Shown: one piece after another, positions 24,141 through 34,346 of the stretch
Numbering within the stretch: position 1 is the stretch's first letter
Layout of the letters: each line of letters starts with the position of its first letter
Assembly (NCBI GenBank): GCA_964019135.1
Contig: OZ025258.1
Location: 34,851,202 to 34,915,201, forward strand
DNA length: 64,000 nt
From: Arenicola marina
Taxonomy: Eukaryota; Annelida; Polychaeta; Arenicolidae
Direction: 5' to 3'
Notes under the pieces: model-generated
Seen by the model: the letters and a program-made list of their open reading frames with translations, nothing else
Databases searched by the model: none
What the model was told of the DNA's origin: nothing
Position numbers and translations under genes: made by a program

Positions 24141-24640
24141 TCCACTAAACAACAACAGCGACAGCTGTTAATTGAAGCGACGCGGGAGGACACGAGCAAG
24201 TCGACTCCACAAAGCTTTTCTCCCGACGTGAACGAGTCGTTCTGTTTTGTTACGCCGACGGCCGCACCGCATTTCAGCGCTAATACACCAGGACGGCGAC
24301 CGACGACGTGGGCGAAACAACTTGCCGGCTTGGCACTCATCCGCGGAGTCTGAAAATGAACCACACAATACCATTAGAACATGGTGTTCAAGGGCCTGGC
24401 GTGGGCGGGACATGAGGTATTAACAGGAGATATTCCCCCCCCGTAATCCCTGTGCGAGTACTGAAATTTTTTTTACATCAATCTGAATTGATAATTCGCA
24501 TCCATGTTAACTTTGAATGAATAATGTTCAACAGTGTTTATTAAAATGTTTATTTCAGGTTAAGTGCAGTTGCCATTGCTACGTCGTATACCATGAACCC
24601 AGCATGTCGTCTTGTGGAGGTACATACGTTACTGGCACTA
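24130..24640 (+). repeat. dispersed repeat R4, copy 1
   Basis: Direct copy of 60245-60800. Shared landmarks are ATTGAAGCGACG, AAGCTTTTCTCCCGACGTGA, AGCGCTAATACACCAGGACG, CCATTAGAACATGGTGTTCA, GTGGGCGGGACATG, CTTTGAATGAATAA, TTTCAG before ATTAAGTGCAGT or GTTAAGTGCAGT, and ACCCAGCATGTCGT. The 5' part contains the small ORF listed separately. Confidence 0.75.
24138..24353 (+). CDS. small conserved ORF of repeat R4 (hypothetical)
   Basis: 71 codons from an ATG that follows the end of R3, starting MSTKQQQRQ and containing EATREDTSKS, SFSPDVNESFCFV and NTPGRRPTTWA. The same frame is present in the second R4 copy at about 60259-60410, ending at a stop just after the WA. Between them I count roughly equal synonymous and non-synonymous changes (about six each) and one in-frame 3-bp indel with no frameshift over about 50 codons. 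That fits past coding use but does not prove it. Another R3 copy, at 9651, begins an ORF with a similar MSSKQRQ start. No family was recognised. Confidence 0.35.
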   Translation: MSTKQQQRQLLIEATREDTSKSTPQSFSPDVNESFCFVTPTAAPHFSANTPGRRPTTWAKQLAGLALIRGV

Positions 24641-25454
24641 AAAGATAACCCACTAGATTACCTAATTACCGATCGTACCTTGCATGGGGTTTCCATGGCG
24701 CAAACATGACCAGCGTATTGCTTGTAAAACATGTTAACTTGACTGAACGTGGGGCATGCCCATGGCGTGGCTATGGCGTTCATGCCTAACCGAATCACGA
24801 CACGCTATCTGGCCGTGTGTATGTTTTATTACAGCGCCATGTTTACTTTACGGCCTTAAGAAAGCGGTGACTGCTTGGATACCGAAGAAAAATGGCGTCT
24901 TTTTATATTACCAATGAGCCCTCACACGTCTTTGGTGTCGTCTATGAACTAAGAAAGTCTTCTCAGCACAAAGCTTGTCCCAGTACAGAACCGACTCCTG
25001 CTCTACATATTGTTTTTAGTCACGCTATTTTTAACCTTTTTTACTTTTTTTGTGAACAACGCCGTGTTCAACCTGGGAAGACATAGTGATGTTAGCAGGG
25101 TGGGTCTTCTCCAGCTCCGTTGGTATTGGTCGGGCACATAGGCTCTGTAGCAACTCTTTTTTTTCTGCGTTGTGCCCCAGACTGTTCGTAGTAATTCCGA
25201 ATGAACCGCATATGTCGCATATCGAATGTATTGGATTAATGTATTATTTTTCATCATGTCCCACAATCAACATGGAAATTAATTATTTTAATTATATATC
25301 AGAGGATGTCATCAGCTTGTACTACCACGTGTGGTTGGGAGCAGCGCCGCTGTTGATCAATGTGTATGGCGATGCAGTGCGTTCATAAATTAAGTAATAG
25401 ATAAAAATATTATTCGTTACGTACGACGATTACATGACTGTGGAAATTGTGTGC
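24641..25454. other. unrecognised stretch
   Basis: About 0.8 kb. ORFs of up to 100 codons overlap on both strands with no recognisable domain. Confidence 0.35.
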
Positions 25455-25615
25455 ATGTCGCTTCCCCGAAAAGGTCACGTTGCCTGGCAGAAATAACGCT
25501 GGTGGTTGTCGTGCTGTGTCAAATACGGCGCCTACAATAGCGTTAACGAGGACAGACCCCCGGGGTCACTGGCCGTGTTGCCCAGTGGCCCACCAAACTA
25601 CCTTCCCTTATTTTT
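25455..25615 (+). repeat. fragment related to the palindrome arm, left part
   Basis: AAAAGGTCACGTTGCCTGGC, GTCGTGCTG, GGCGCC, GGACAGACC and TTGCCCAGTGGCCCA correspond to 6666-6800 of the left arm. The match stops at about 25615, and its continuation (arm position 6858 onward) reappears at 28470. Confidence 0.55.
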
Positions 25616-25619
25616 CCCT

Positions 25620-25680
25620 CTAATGTAACAATTTCCAAATCCAATTTAAAGTGCTCCGGAAACAAATAATTATCAGGTGT
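25620..25680 (+). repeat. inverted pair flanking 2.7 kb, left member
   Basis: TGTAACAATTTCCAAATCC and AAGTGCTCCGGAAACAAAT are matched in reverse complement at 28308-28370. The pair sits just inside the interrupted arm fragment (25455-25615 and 28470-28600), as expected for the ends of an inserted element. Confidence 0.55.
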
Positions 25681-26394
25681 ATTCGTTTGTTTACTCACGT
25701 GCGCTGGCAAATTCTTTTCGAATAATTTCGAATGTCTGATCTGTGATTTTATTTGTGATTGTCGGGAATGGATAGACCGGTGTTTGCAGTTGCAAGGACC
25801 CGAGAAGGGAGCCCCCTGCCTTAAGAGAGACATGTTAAGATATCTGACGGGTCTTAATCGATGACTTAATCTTAATCGCGCGTCTTTGGACAATTGCATT
25901 TATTAGAAAACGTTTTATTGGGTGTCAGAGGGCCCTGCTTGGGCTGGTGGTATAAAAGTGACTTTCTCATGTCATTTGGTCCACTTTCAAATGCATGGAC
26001 CCTTGCTTGATAGTTTGGTTTGGGAAATTAACTTTTACCGTTAAGAGAGAAAGGAATCCACGGTGTTTCCATTCTTATTGAATATGTCACACGGCCATTG
26101 TGCATCTTCGTCCTCTCAGCTTGGAACCTCGCGATGGGGAAACCAGGTTGCAAGGGAAGACTTACGAAGCGATGGTTAATAACATTAACAGATTATCAGA
26201 AACTATTCGTGCTTAATTAGTAGCCTGCTGTCGGTCTGAGATTGAAGAAGTCTGCTCATAAGGGTTCAAATCTTGCTTGGTTATGGTTATCATATTTGTG
26301 CCACTCGCTATCTCGCATTCTCGTCTGGCACAAAAAGGGCGCGCACGCAAGCAAGAAAGTGAGAACGCGAAGAGGAGAACGCGAGGACGCGATA

Positions 26395-27189
26395 GGGCTG
26401 TACAGTTCTCGCGGGTTCTGTTTCCGGTTTAGGTCTTTTGGGGACCAACAAAAAAACACGTGCTCTTAGAACGAGTGCGCATCACGCTGGTGCCTTGCTC
26501 CAACTGCGTGACGCGCACTCATTGTAGTCAACGTTTTAGTGTTGGGAACCGGCCAGCTGCGCGGTTTGTGCCTAAAGAATCGAGTGGGTGTGAAACTATT
26601 TTTTGTTTGCTTTGGTCCAGGCATTGTTACCTACAAAATCATAATATAGTTAAAGACAAGACATTTATCTCTCCATAATGCATGTGGTCCGTTCGATGAG
26701 ATCGTCGGAAGCGTTGAATTTTGAGCCAAATCATCGCTGTTTACAGTTCTACGACAAACGGAGCACCATTGTTCTCACCTGCTTAGTCCATATAAGGAGC
26801 GTTGTTACGTAACCATAGATACCGCGCGCAGACACGCGCGTCATGATGATTATTACGTCATACGACATGGAAAACCCCGTGCAGCACATCAGATCGCCTG
26901 ACGCTGACAGTCACTCATGAGACAACCGCATTCTGGTTTATCAACTGCCTAACCGCTCATACATTACATAAATCTACTCGGATGGTTATAATTCGGATAT
27001 GCACAGAACTTCAGTGGTTAGTTGTGCTTTCAATGACAGCTTTAGCCGATCTTGTGTGTGAGGCGAGGGAAGGCAAACAACCGGAAGGTAGGCAACACGT
27101 ACATGCCGTTGATGCTAGGCATTGACGTAGTGCATCAGTATCCCTGCCTCTTGGAGTCTCGATAAGATCCTGAAGTGACTGTACAGCCC
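26395..27189 (+). mobile_element. TA-flanked MITE, copy 1 (795 bp)
   Basis: Begins GGGCTGTACAGTTCTCGCGG and ends CTGTACAGCCC, giving an ~11-bp terminal inverted repeat (GGGCTGTACAG), flanked by TA on each side (26393-26394 and 27190-27191). Nearly identical in order to 30164-30901, from which it differs mainly by a ~58-bp insertion around 26834-26893. It carries no transposase. TA duplication with short inverted ends fits a non-autonomous Tc1/mariner-like element. ORFs inside are chance. Confidence 0.88.
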
Positions 27190-27244
27190 TATAGCGCGAG
27201 GAGAACGCAAGAACGCCAGGAGGAGAACTCGAGAACATAGCCCT

Positions 27245-27715
27245 CGCCCGGAGCCATAATCCAGCGCATTAAGCCATAGCCCAGAGCCATAGGCCAGAGC
27301 CACAGCCCAGAGCCATAGCCCGTGCCCGGAGTCGTGGCCTGCGCTATGAACTACAAAAAACGTTCCTACAATAAACCCTGGAGTGATTGCTCCAAGCACT
27401 GGGCTATGACTCCGGGCGCGGACTATGGCTCCAGGCTATGAGTCCGGTTGCGGGATATGGTTCCGTGCACTGGACTATGGCCCCGGGCTCTGTATGCGGT
27501 TGGGGGCTATGGCTGCGGTTTGGGGCTATGGCTGCGTGCACTCGGCTATAACTCCGGGCGCGGACTATGGGTCCAGGTTATAACTCCGGTTGGGGGATAT
27601 GGCTCCGTGCACTGGACTATGGCTCCCTGCGCGGGACTATAGCTCCGTGCGCTGGACTATGGTTCCGGTCGCCGGGATATGGCTCTGGACGTGGACTAGA
27701 AGAACTACGCACGGA
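27245..27715. repeat. imperfect minisatellite in two opposed orientations
   Basis: 27245-27340 repeats AGCCATAGCCCAGAGCCATA-like units. 27385-27715 repeats the complementary sense (GGACTATGGCTCCGGGCGCG-like, about 17-21 bp, irregular). The two halves are mutually inverted, with about 45 bp between them, so the whole could form a long imperfect hairpin. The glycine/tryptophan/leucine-rich ORFs here are repeat artefacts. Confidence 0.8.
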
Positions 27716-28307
27716 GCCATAGCAAGCGAGAACGCGGGGGCCAGAACGCAAGATCGGCACAAATATGCCACCATATGCCATAGTTGGTTGATACGATTAA
27801 CGAAATTTGCAGCCATTTGAAGTATTGTCGAGGACACCATCAAACTAAAAACAATACCAGAAAAGTCCTTGGCGGATGTTCCTTGCAGAAAACTTGCAGA
27901 AAAGGTGTGGTCACTCACTATGGTTTACAGACGCGTGCGTTCATCGTTGAAATCACCATGAGGCCTCCTAACCTTGCATTGTACTTAAAGTTCTATTTTT
28001 GGTTTTTGCATTACTCTTTTTTTTACATGTTCAAAACATCGTAAAACGCTGGTCCACCATTCAACGTCCACCGCATTTTAGCGACACTTCGTCGTGCGAT
28101 GCAGAACCATGTGCGGCCGATAACCGAGTATCGAAAAACACAATCAATGAACAAAATCATCATTTGGATCAGTCCAGCCATTCGGAAACTTTTTAGCGCA
28201 TGCGAGTAGACATAAATGAATACTGCCACATCTCTCTGCCCGACCACTTTTCAAACGCGATCGATTTTGTGTAAGTCTGGACTTAGAAGCTTTACTGTAC
28301 ATCTGTT

Positions 28308-28370
28308 AAGTATTTATTTCCGGAGCACTTTTAAATCGGATTTGGAAATTGTTACATAAAGCGAAAATGG
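28308..28370 (-). repeat. inverted pair flanking 2.7 kb, right member
   Basis: TTTATTTCCGGAGCACTTTT and GATTTGGAAATTGTTACAT are the reverse complement of 25620-25680. Confidence 0.55.
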
Positions 28371-28469
28371 TTGTTACAATTGTGGTTGACAAAGCTTACA
28401 TTTGCGGTTGAGGTTTTATTACATTTGAGGAAATTTTTTTATATTCAAAGATGATGTTGCATTTGCGGG

Positions 28470-28600
28470 AAATTCGCATTCCGGCCTCGCGGTCTGAATG
28501 ACTTGATGTGTTCATCGCAAGGCGACTCGTCGACCGCTCAGGACAACAGGGCAAACAAAAAGCGATTCACAGAAAGCGAAGTGAGATGAAGATATTTGCA
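28470..28600 (+). repeat. fragment related to the palindrome arm, right part
   Basis: CGCATTCCGGCC, GACTTGATGTGTT and CGCAAGGCGAC correspond to 6858-6915 of the left arm and to the inverted copy near 17080-17130. It continues the fragment interrupted at 25615. Confidence 0.55.
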
Positions 28601-28869
28601 TTGGGTTTGTCACTGCATTTCTTTTTCCGCGACAAAAAAAGCCATCTGGCGACAAAGCCAGATGCGGTAAAAATTGCAGTAATATATTTGCGCCGTTGTA
28701 TGGAAGGAAGAAAGAAGAACCTTCAGCGATCAATGGTGGAACCCTCCCTATGGTGAACGGGTATCCTCTCGTCATCACCACAAACCCTCGCCTCCTTCGC
28801 CTTCGTCGCTTTAATGCGTCCCCGTAACTGCTGTCCCCGAAATAATACCGGAATTCCGCGGCCAAAACA

Positions 28870-29550
28870 TTTCAGCAAACTGTTAATCATGTCGTCCCGG
28901 AGGTTACTCAGGACACGGTCAGCAATGAAACACGGACGTGCATCTGAAAAAGTCTCTGTTTTAGTGCGAACGAGCGATGAATGTCGGGATGTTAATCTGG
29001 CTTGGGTCAACTTCACGGGGACATTGGGCAATGGAGGACACTGGCTAATTATAGGCTCGCATGGTCAGCCGGCTATTTCACCCTTATGGAGATTCAGTTT
29101 CGTCATTGAAAGAGTTCAAAAAATACTACAATCCGACTCGGCCGTCGTCCCCGGCTAACCAGATTGTAATAATGTCAAAACGTCTAGCGTAATATTATGT
29201 TCATGCTGGACCAGTCAAACGAATGTCACATTGTGCTGTAACCCATAATAACCAAAAGCAAATCCGAAAAAAGGTTCAATAACGTTAAGGTACTGGTTAC
29301 TTGTAAATATAACTGTAATTGTTCGTGTAAATGAATATTTAGATTTTGTCGTCTCTTGTCGCCACTCTATTCTCCACGGCCAGGGCGCAAGGAAGGCATG
29401 GGTCCGCCACCCCGAATAAGTCCTAAGGAATGGCTGGGCAGCACACAGAAAACGCCCATCCATGGCATGGCCATTGCCATTCAATGCCATTGATGCCGCT
29501 TACCTGACCGAGCGCTCCACGACGCCTTGCTGCATCTTCCGCAAATATCA
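28870..29550 (-). repeat. dispersed repeat R5, copy 2
   Basis: Inverted relative to 14010-14640. CCCGGAGGTTACTCAGGACA (28896) and CCATCCATGGCATGGCCATT with CACGACGCCTTGCTGCATCT (29456-29540) match. ORFs on either strand show no recognisable domain. Confidence 0.55.
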
Positions 29551-29735
29551 TCTTCATGACAAACGACAGCATGCTACATCGCACAAGAAAAAAAAGGAAT
29601 AGTAATTATTACATACGCATACGCCCATAATTGCGACAATTCTGCAGCATCTGCAACTGCAATAAAATAATACCTCATAATAATGTTATGAGTGGTATAA
29701 TCCACATCATCCCATTATTCCATTGGTCATTCAGG

Positions 29736-30161
29736 TCATACAGTTATTACATTTATACACACGTTATACATTCGAACAAATATTTCAAGTTCCTGTTCAT
29801 CGTTGTCGGCAACGACAACAGGCGACATTATATAATTGCCGGAGTTGTACCTCTCCGGAGTGCGACGTGTACGCTCAGAGCGACGTGACACCGCTACAGA
29901 CAATTTATCAATATCTGGAGGCACTGGCTCTTCGCATTCTGCGTTAGCCTCAGCTTTCGCCGGTTGTGGACTTCTATGACCATTCACCAGCTCTTCCGCT
30001 ACACCCAAGCTATTTACATCTTCATTACCGTCAGTATCCTGAGCTTCCTCAGATTCTACTTCCTTATTTACAATGTCTGCAACCGGTTTATCCACTCGAT
30101 CAGGTACAACAGTAACAGACTGGTCTGGTAATGGTGGTCGTGTTTGACTGTTTCTGGTCAA
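29736..30161 (-). pseudogene. gypsy polyprotein C-terminal tail
   Basis: 141 codons of charged, low-complexity sequence (KEVESEEAQDTDGNEDVN) leading to RRSERTRRTPERY near the end. This resembles the basic tail that follows the integrase in many Ty3/gypsy polyproteins. It starts immediately at the TA-MITE insertion (30162-30903) and is the 3' continuation of the 30904-31220 segment. The frame is offset by one base across the insertion site, so an older frameshift is also present. Confidence 0.7.
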
Positions 30162-30163
30162 TA

Positions 30164-30901
30164 GGGCTGTACAGTTCTCGCGGGTTCTGTTTCCGGTTTA
30201 GGTCTTTTGGCTACCAACAAAAAAACACGTGCTCTTAGAACGAGTGCGCATCACGCTGGTGCCTAATTGCTGCAACTGCGTGACGCGCACTCATTGTAAT
30301 CAACGTTTTAGTGTTGGGAACCGGCCAGCTGCGCGGTTTGTGCCTAAAGAATCGAGTGGGTGTGAAACTATTTTTTGTTTGCTTTGGTCCAGACATTGTT
30401 AACTATAAAATCATAATATAATTAAAGATAAGACATTTATCTCTCCATAATGCATGTGGTCCGTTCGATGAGACCGTTGGAAGCGTTGTATTTTGAGCAA
30501 AATCATCGATGTTTACAGTTCTACGACAAACGGAGCACCATTGTCCTCACCCGCTCAGTCCATATAAGGAGCGTTGTTACGTAACCATAGATACCGCGCG
30601 CAGATATCGCCTGACGCTGACAGTCACTCATGAGACAACCGCATTCTGGTTTATCAACTGCCTAACGGCTCATACATTACATAAATTTACTCGGATGGTT
30701 ATAATTCGGATATGCACAGAAATCAGTGGTTAGTTTTGCTTCCAAGGACAACTTTAGCCGATCTTGTGTGTGAGGCGAGTGAAGACAAACAACCGGAAGG
30801 TAGGCAACAGGTACAGGCCGTTGATGCTAGGCATTGCTAGGCATTGAAGCAGAGCATTGGTATTCCCGTCTCGATAAGACCCCGACGTGGCTGTACAGCC
30901 C
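30164..30901 (+). mobile_element. TA-flanked MITE, copy 2 (738 bp), inserted in the gypsy relic
   Basis: Same ends as copy 1 (GGGCTGTACAGTTCTCGCGG to CTGTACAGCCC), flanked by TA at 30162-30163 and 30902-30903. It interrupts the gypsy integrase/tail coding segment, so it arrived after that element. No coding capacity. Confidence 0.9.
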
Positions 30902-30903
30902 TA

Positions 30904-31220
30904 TCTAGCAGGCGTCTTATAGGTTATACAGATTTCTGCGACATCCGATTCCGTATCGCTGACATCGACGTCCTTTGCACAGGACTTGGGACATGGCTTG
31001 GTAGGCGTGATTAACACATCAGTTTCAAGCGACCCAATGGGCAATAACATGTTCCTGTGTAGGACTCGAATCCTGCCTTCTCCGCCTTCTTTCCGCACCT
31101 TACACACAGGGATGGTGGCATTGGGCTGTTCCAGCACAATATACGCCTCATCAGACCAGCTTATGAGGGCCCTCCATCCCGGTCACTTTCACTAGTACCC
31201 GATCTCCCGCAGATAAGGCC
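30904..31220 (-). pseudogene. gypsy integrase C-terminal (GPY/F-like) segment
   Basis: Minus-strand reading gives AGDRVLVKVTGMEGPHKL, two adjacent stops, then LEQPNATIPVCKVRKEGG and RVLHRNMLLPIG. This order is characteristic of the segment after the integrase core in Ty3/gypsy elements. The catalytic core that should precede it is absent; upstream sequence jumps to the protease-RT linker. Confidence 0.75.
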
Positions 31221-31227
31221 ACACTGG

Positions 31228-31780
31228 TTAGCAGTCGACGGGAATCGTAGTTGCTCTTCTGTCGGCCCTGTTGCGCATCTGCGTGCAACCCAAGTCAAGA
31301 TCGGTACACGAGAATACATTCTTCCATCGTAGTAACATATCAGACAAGTCTTGTCCCATCCCAAGTGTCACGTCATCAAGACTGAACTTATCAAGAAAGT
31401 CAGTCAGAACTCGACTGAGTTTGACCAGTCTCAGTCGATACACCTTGCATTTGGGCGCAGACCGACGTCAACTGCTTGGGTACCATGGTTGCAGGCGTTA
31501 AGTCACAGTGTTGTGACTTTGCAAGAATTGTCATATCTTTGCAAGTCACATTGTGGATTTTGACATGCACACGCATGGAAGCATTCGAATAGGACTCCAC
31601 GTGTTGCACAGACGGTACTAACATTAAACCATTTGGCAGAGATTGTGATTTGACCTCTTCCGTTAACGTCAACACCTTGCCGATGTCACCCGATCGGACT
31701 GATCCGCTTATTGTCACTTGACTGTTAGCGGGAACAAGCACTTGTTTAAGACAACGAACTTCACCAATCCCAGACTCCAC
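31228..31780 (-). pseudogene. gypsy protease-RT linker
   Basis: Two overlapping minus-strand frames carry RCLKQVLVPANSQVTISG and FLDKFSLDDV...LLRWKNVFSCTDLDLGCT, the conserved stretch that lies between retropepsin and the reverse-transcriptase fingers in Ty3/gypsy pol. The frame changes between the two parts. The segment ends before any RT motif, at the deletion join. Confidence 0.7.
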
Positions 31781-31831
31781 GTACTGCCATTTTCCAAGGC
31801 TGCGTGGATGAACCTTCGACCGAAAGACCGT

Positions 31832-32152
31832 CTACATCGAAGTCAGAGCCGTCAATACGTTCGTACCGATACCGAACGGGACCTGTAGATTATATCGGGT
31901 ATTATCCACAACCAATACAGGTGCAAAGACTTCGATGAGTTCACCGCCAACGTCAAACACTAACTTTAGTTCAACAACTCCTTTGAATCCAAGCTTGTTA
32001 CCTTCTGCTCCTTCCACATTTAACAGTGAAGAAACGGACTCCACCTCGAGCTTAGGAAACGTTTCTTCTAAAAACGAGGAACTCACTGTAGCTATTTGGG
32101 ATCCAGTATCCAACAAAGCTACACTACCCCGATCACACACTTTCAATGCCAC
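31832..32152 (-). pseudogene. gypsy retropepsin
   Basis: 106 codons with the aspartic-protease signature ALLDTGSQ (active-site Asp at residue 15) close to the N-terminus, followed by beta-rich sequence ending with LQVPFGIGTNVL. It lies between the gag knuckle and the pol linker, as in Ty3/gypsy, and would process the polyprotein. Homodimeric in the family. It lies within a defective element. Confidence 0.8.
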
Positions 32153-32193
32153 CTCATTGGCGCCGCCAACCAGCCGAGCATGGACTTTCGGCT

Positions 32194-34346
32194 CTATTCG
32201 TATGGGGCTGCCATCTTTACACCCTCGTCTGCGCCACTTTGAGAAGGTGTTTGCGAGTTTAAAGGATACCCGTCTTTATGAATGTGAGCCCTGCATTTGT
32301 CAACGAAATGTCCCAAACGTGCACATCTCGTACACCTGACGGACGGTGGTCTTCTGGGAGAAAGTCTACCCTGATTACTGGGTTTATTCTTATCTCCTTC
32401 CAAATGAGTAACCCTCTCCCCCAAGTAATCTATTTTATTGATCAACAAATCCATTTTACTTGACAAGTCACTTTGAGCTACACTCTGCTGATTAACCCTA
32501 GCTTTCGACTTGCTACAGCCCGAAAGCTCATGTTCAATCCGCCGAACTTGCTTGAAGGGAAGTTCGTACTTACGGTTTGCATCATAGTGATGTCTAGTGG
32601 CCTCTTCAAGCTGTTGCTCCCTTAGGCCAACCCAGCATTTCGTCCGTAACATTTGGTTACTGGTTTCAGCAGTGATTTCCCTACGGTCTCTGATTTGGAT
32701 CAAAATTCCTCAAGTCTACACCCGCACGCAGGCACACTCTCACCATCACGCTGCTTTAATCAGTAAAAGTTTTCAAGAAGCTGCTCGGTCGTTAACACAA
32801 CCCCATACACAGTCAAACTTCTGAAAGATATCTTCTAAAGGGGCGGATTCACCCAAATACCGGAGTACTTTAGCAGCATGGTCACGGAGTGATCGCCGTA
32901 TGGCCTGCAAAACCATTCCACGCGGGTTGTTTTCTGCTAAGAGGCGCTTAAGTTTATATAGAAAATATAGGCATCCTAATCTCTCTGGATGCGACAGGCA
33001 TTTGCATCCCTAAAGTGGAAGCGTTTGTATGTACAAGACCCTGAGTTCGGGAGGCAGTGGGGGGTATTAATGACCTGCCTGTGTCAGAACTAGCATACAC
33101 ACGTTTGTCGGAGTCACTACTGTCCGGGGTTACAGTGCTACAGGTTCATCTACTCGAGTAGTCTCTGTTACAGTGATCAATTTATCAATCAAGTTTTGCA
33201 GAACGTCTGCTGGAAGGGCCTTAAGGTAAGCCACCCATAATAGCAAGGTAAAAGAACTCTGTATTTGTGTTTTTTTTTTCAAAGTATACCCAATTACACA
33301 CCTTCTGGTGAATTTTTAGGATACTTTACCGTCCCGTTAAAAAAATATGCCCCATTTTCCAAGTATACCACCATTTCACAAAATGACCAAAACTTGACAC
33401 CTATCACGAATATGTAATTTTGCAACAATTCAGCTCAATATTAAGTCATTATCATCAGTAATAGCTCTTTTGAAAGCTTAAACCTAGTGCAATACAGGAA
33501 TAATATTCAACAATGTAAATAGTAGCCACACAAAATAACAGAATGGCAATAATAAAGTGCAGTTATGCAAAAACAGGACCGTTTTTGCCAAAATTCAAAA
33601 TCACCACCTTCACAAAATTGGCTATAATTTCATCAAAAATGAAAATCTTGACACCAAACGACGTTTAAAAACTTCTAAAAACATAGTTCTTGTAATAAAA
33701 ATAAAGACAAATATATGTAGCCGTGCCAATTTTCCAAGAAACACGTCCTGAAACTTGAAAATGTTATTTCAGAAATATTTTTTGGAGCAGCTTATTTCAC
33801 ACCAATTATCAGTAATTTACGCCTTGTGCTCACATTTTAATAAATCTGGTTATATATAATGGTCTCCGATATAATTATGATCTACACGAATGTTTTCTGA
33901 ACTATTTACACGTTTTCTCCATGTTTTTTTCTTGAATATTCGGAATTTATCACGAAGAGCCATTCTCTGGGAAATACCCTGTGAATGACGTCACGAATTG
34001 GGGATTCCCTGTGAATGACGTAACGAGCTAGGGATTCCCCTTTCACTGACACCCGCCGATGTTTGTCGATGTTTACCGAGATCTTCTCTAAATGGCCAAG
34101 GTTATTATACGATGTTCTAATTATTTTACCTATGCCTATGTCACCACTTCTTTGGCAGTGTTTTATTCGTGCTTTGTTTCATTAAGACTGCTTAAAATAT
34201 CAGGGCTACAGCCCGCCGATGTTTGCCGATGTTTACCGAGGTCTGTTCAAAATCGCCGAGGCTCATTATGGGTGGCTTACCTTAAGTTGGTGTTCCAACT
34301 CTAAGCACTTGGCTTGATCTACAGTGGTGTCTGACATATGAACCAT
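32194..34346 (-). pseudogene. gypsy gag with CCHC zinc knuckle, interrupted by a MITE
   Basis: The probable start is the ATG at 34335-34337 or 34344-34346. The N-terminal ~20 codons run to 34286; the frame resumes at 33220 on the far side of the TTAA-MITE. Further in, a capsid-like part (RGMVLQAIRRSLRDHAAKVL around 32870-32930) is followed by an intact 169-codon ORF at 32194-32703 carrying a CX2CX4HX4C knuckle (C124, C127, H132, C137). At least two frameshifts and a stop separate these pieces. Confidence 0.8.
33225..34281 (+). mobile_element. TTAA-flanked MITE (1,057 bp) inside gypsy gag
   Basis: Begins GGTAAGCCACCCATAAT and ends with its exact reverse complement; flanked by TTAA at 33221-33224 and 34282-34285. 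Removing the element and one TTAA restores the gag reading frame, an internal proof of the boundaries. The interior is AT-rich with no coding capacity. The last ~70 bp before the right end occur in a second, tandem-like copy at 34047-34113 (CCGCCGATGTTTGTCGATGT versus CCGCCGATGTTTGCCGATGT). A 38-bp duplication with CCTGTGAATGACGT lies at 33970-34035. A TTAA target suggests a piggyBac-like mobiliser. Confidence 0.88.

Larger units (their letters stand above)
29736..34346 (-). mobile_element. Ty3/gypsy LTR-retrotransposon relic, internally deleted and twice interrupted
   Basis: On the minus strand the order is gag with a CCHC knuckle, retropepsin, protease-RT linker, then an abrupt join to the integrase C-terminal region and a basic/acidic tail. 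The RT, RNase H and integrase zinc and catalytic domains are missing, so a deletion of roughly 2 kb or more fused the linker to the integrase C-terminus near 31222-31230. Two MITEs are inserted: 33225-34281 in gag and 30164-30901 near the 3' end. Frameshifts and stops are present in gag. I could not identify LTRs on either side. Dead element. Confidence 0.85.

Noticed and set aside
28512..29158. Overlapping ORFs of 102-117 codons on both strands around repeat R5
   Set aside because: Mutual shadows; the arginine run is from a CCTTCG-type simple repeat, and the inverted R5 copy at 14010-14640 does not keep the frames.
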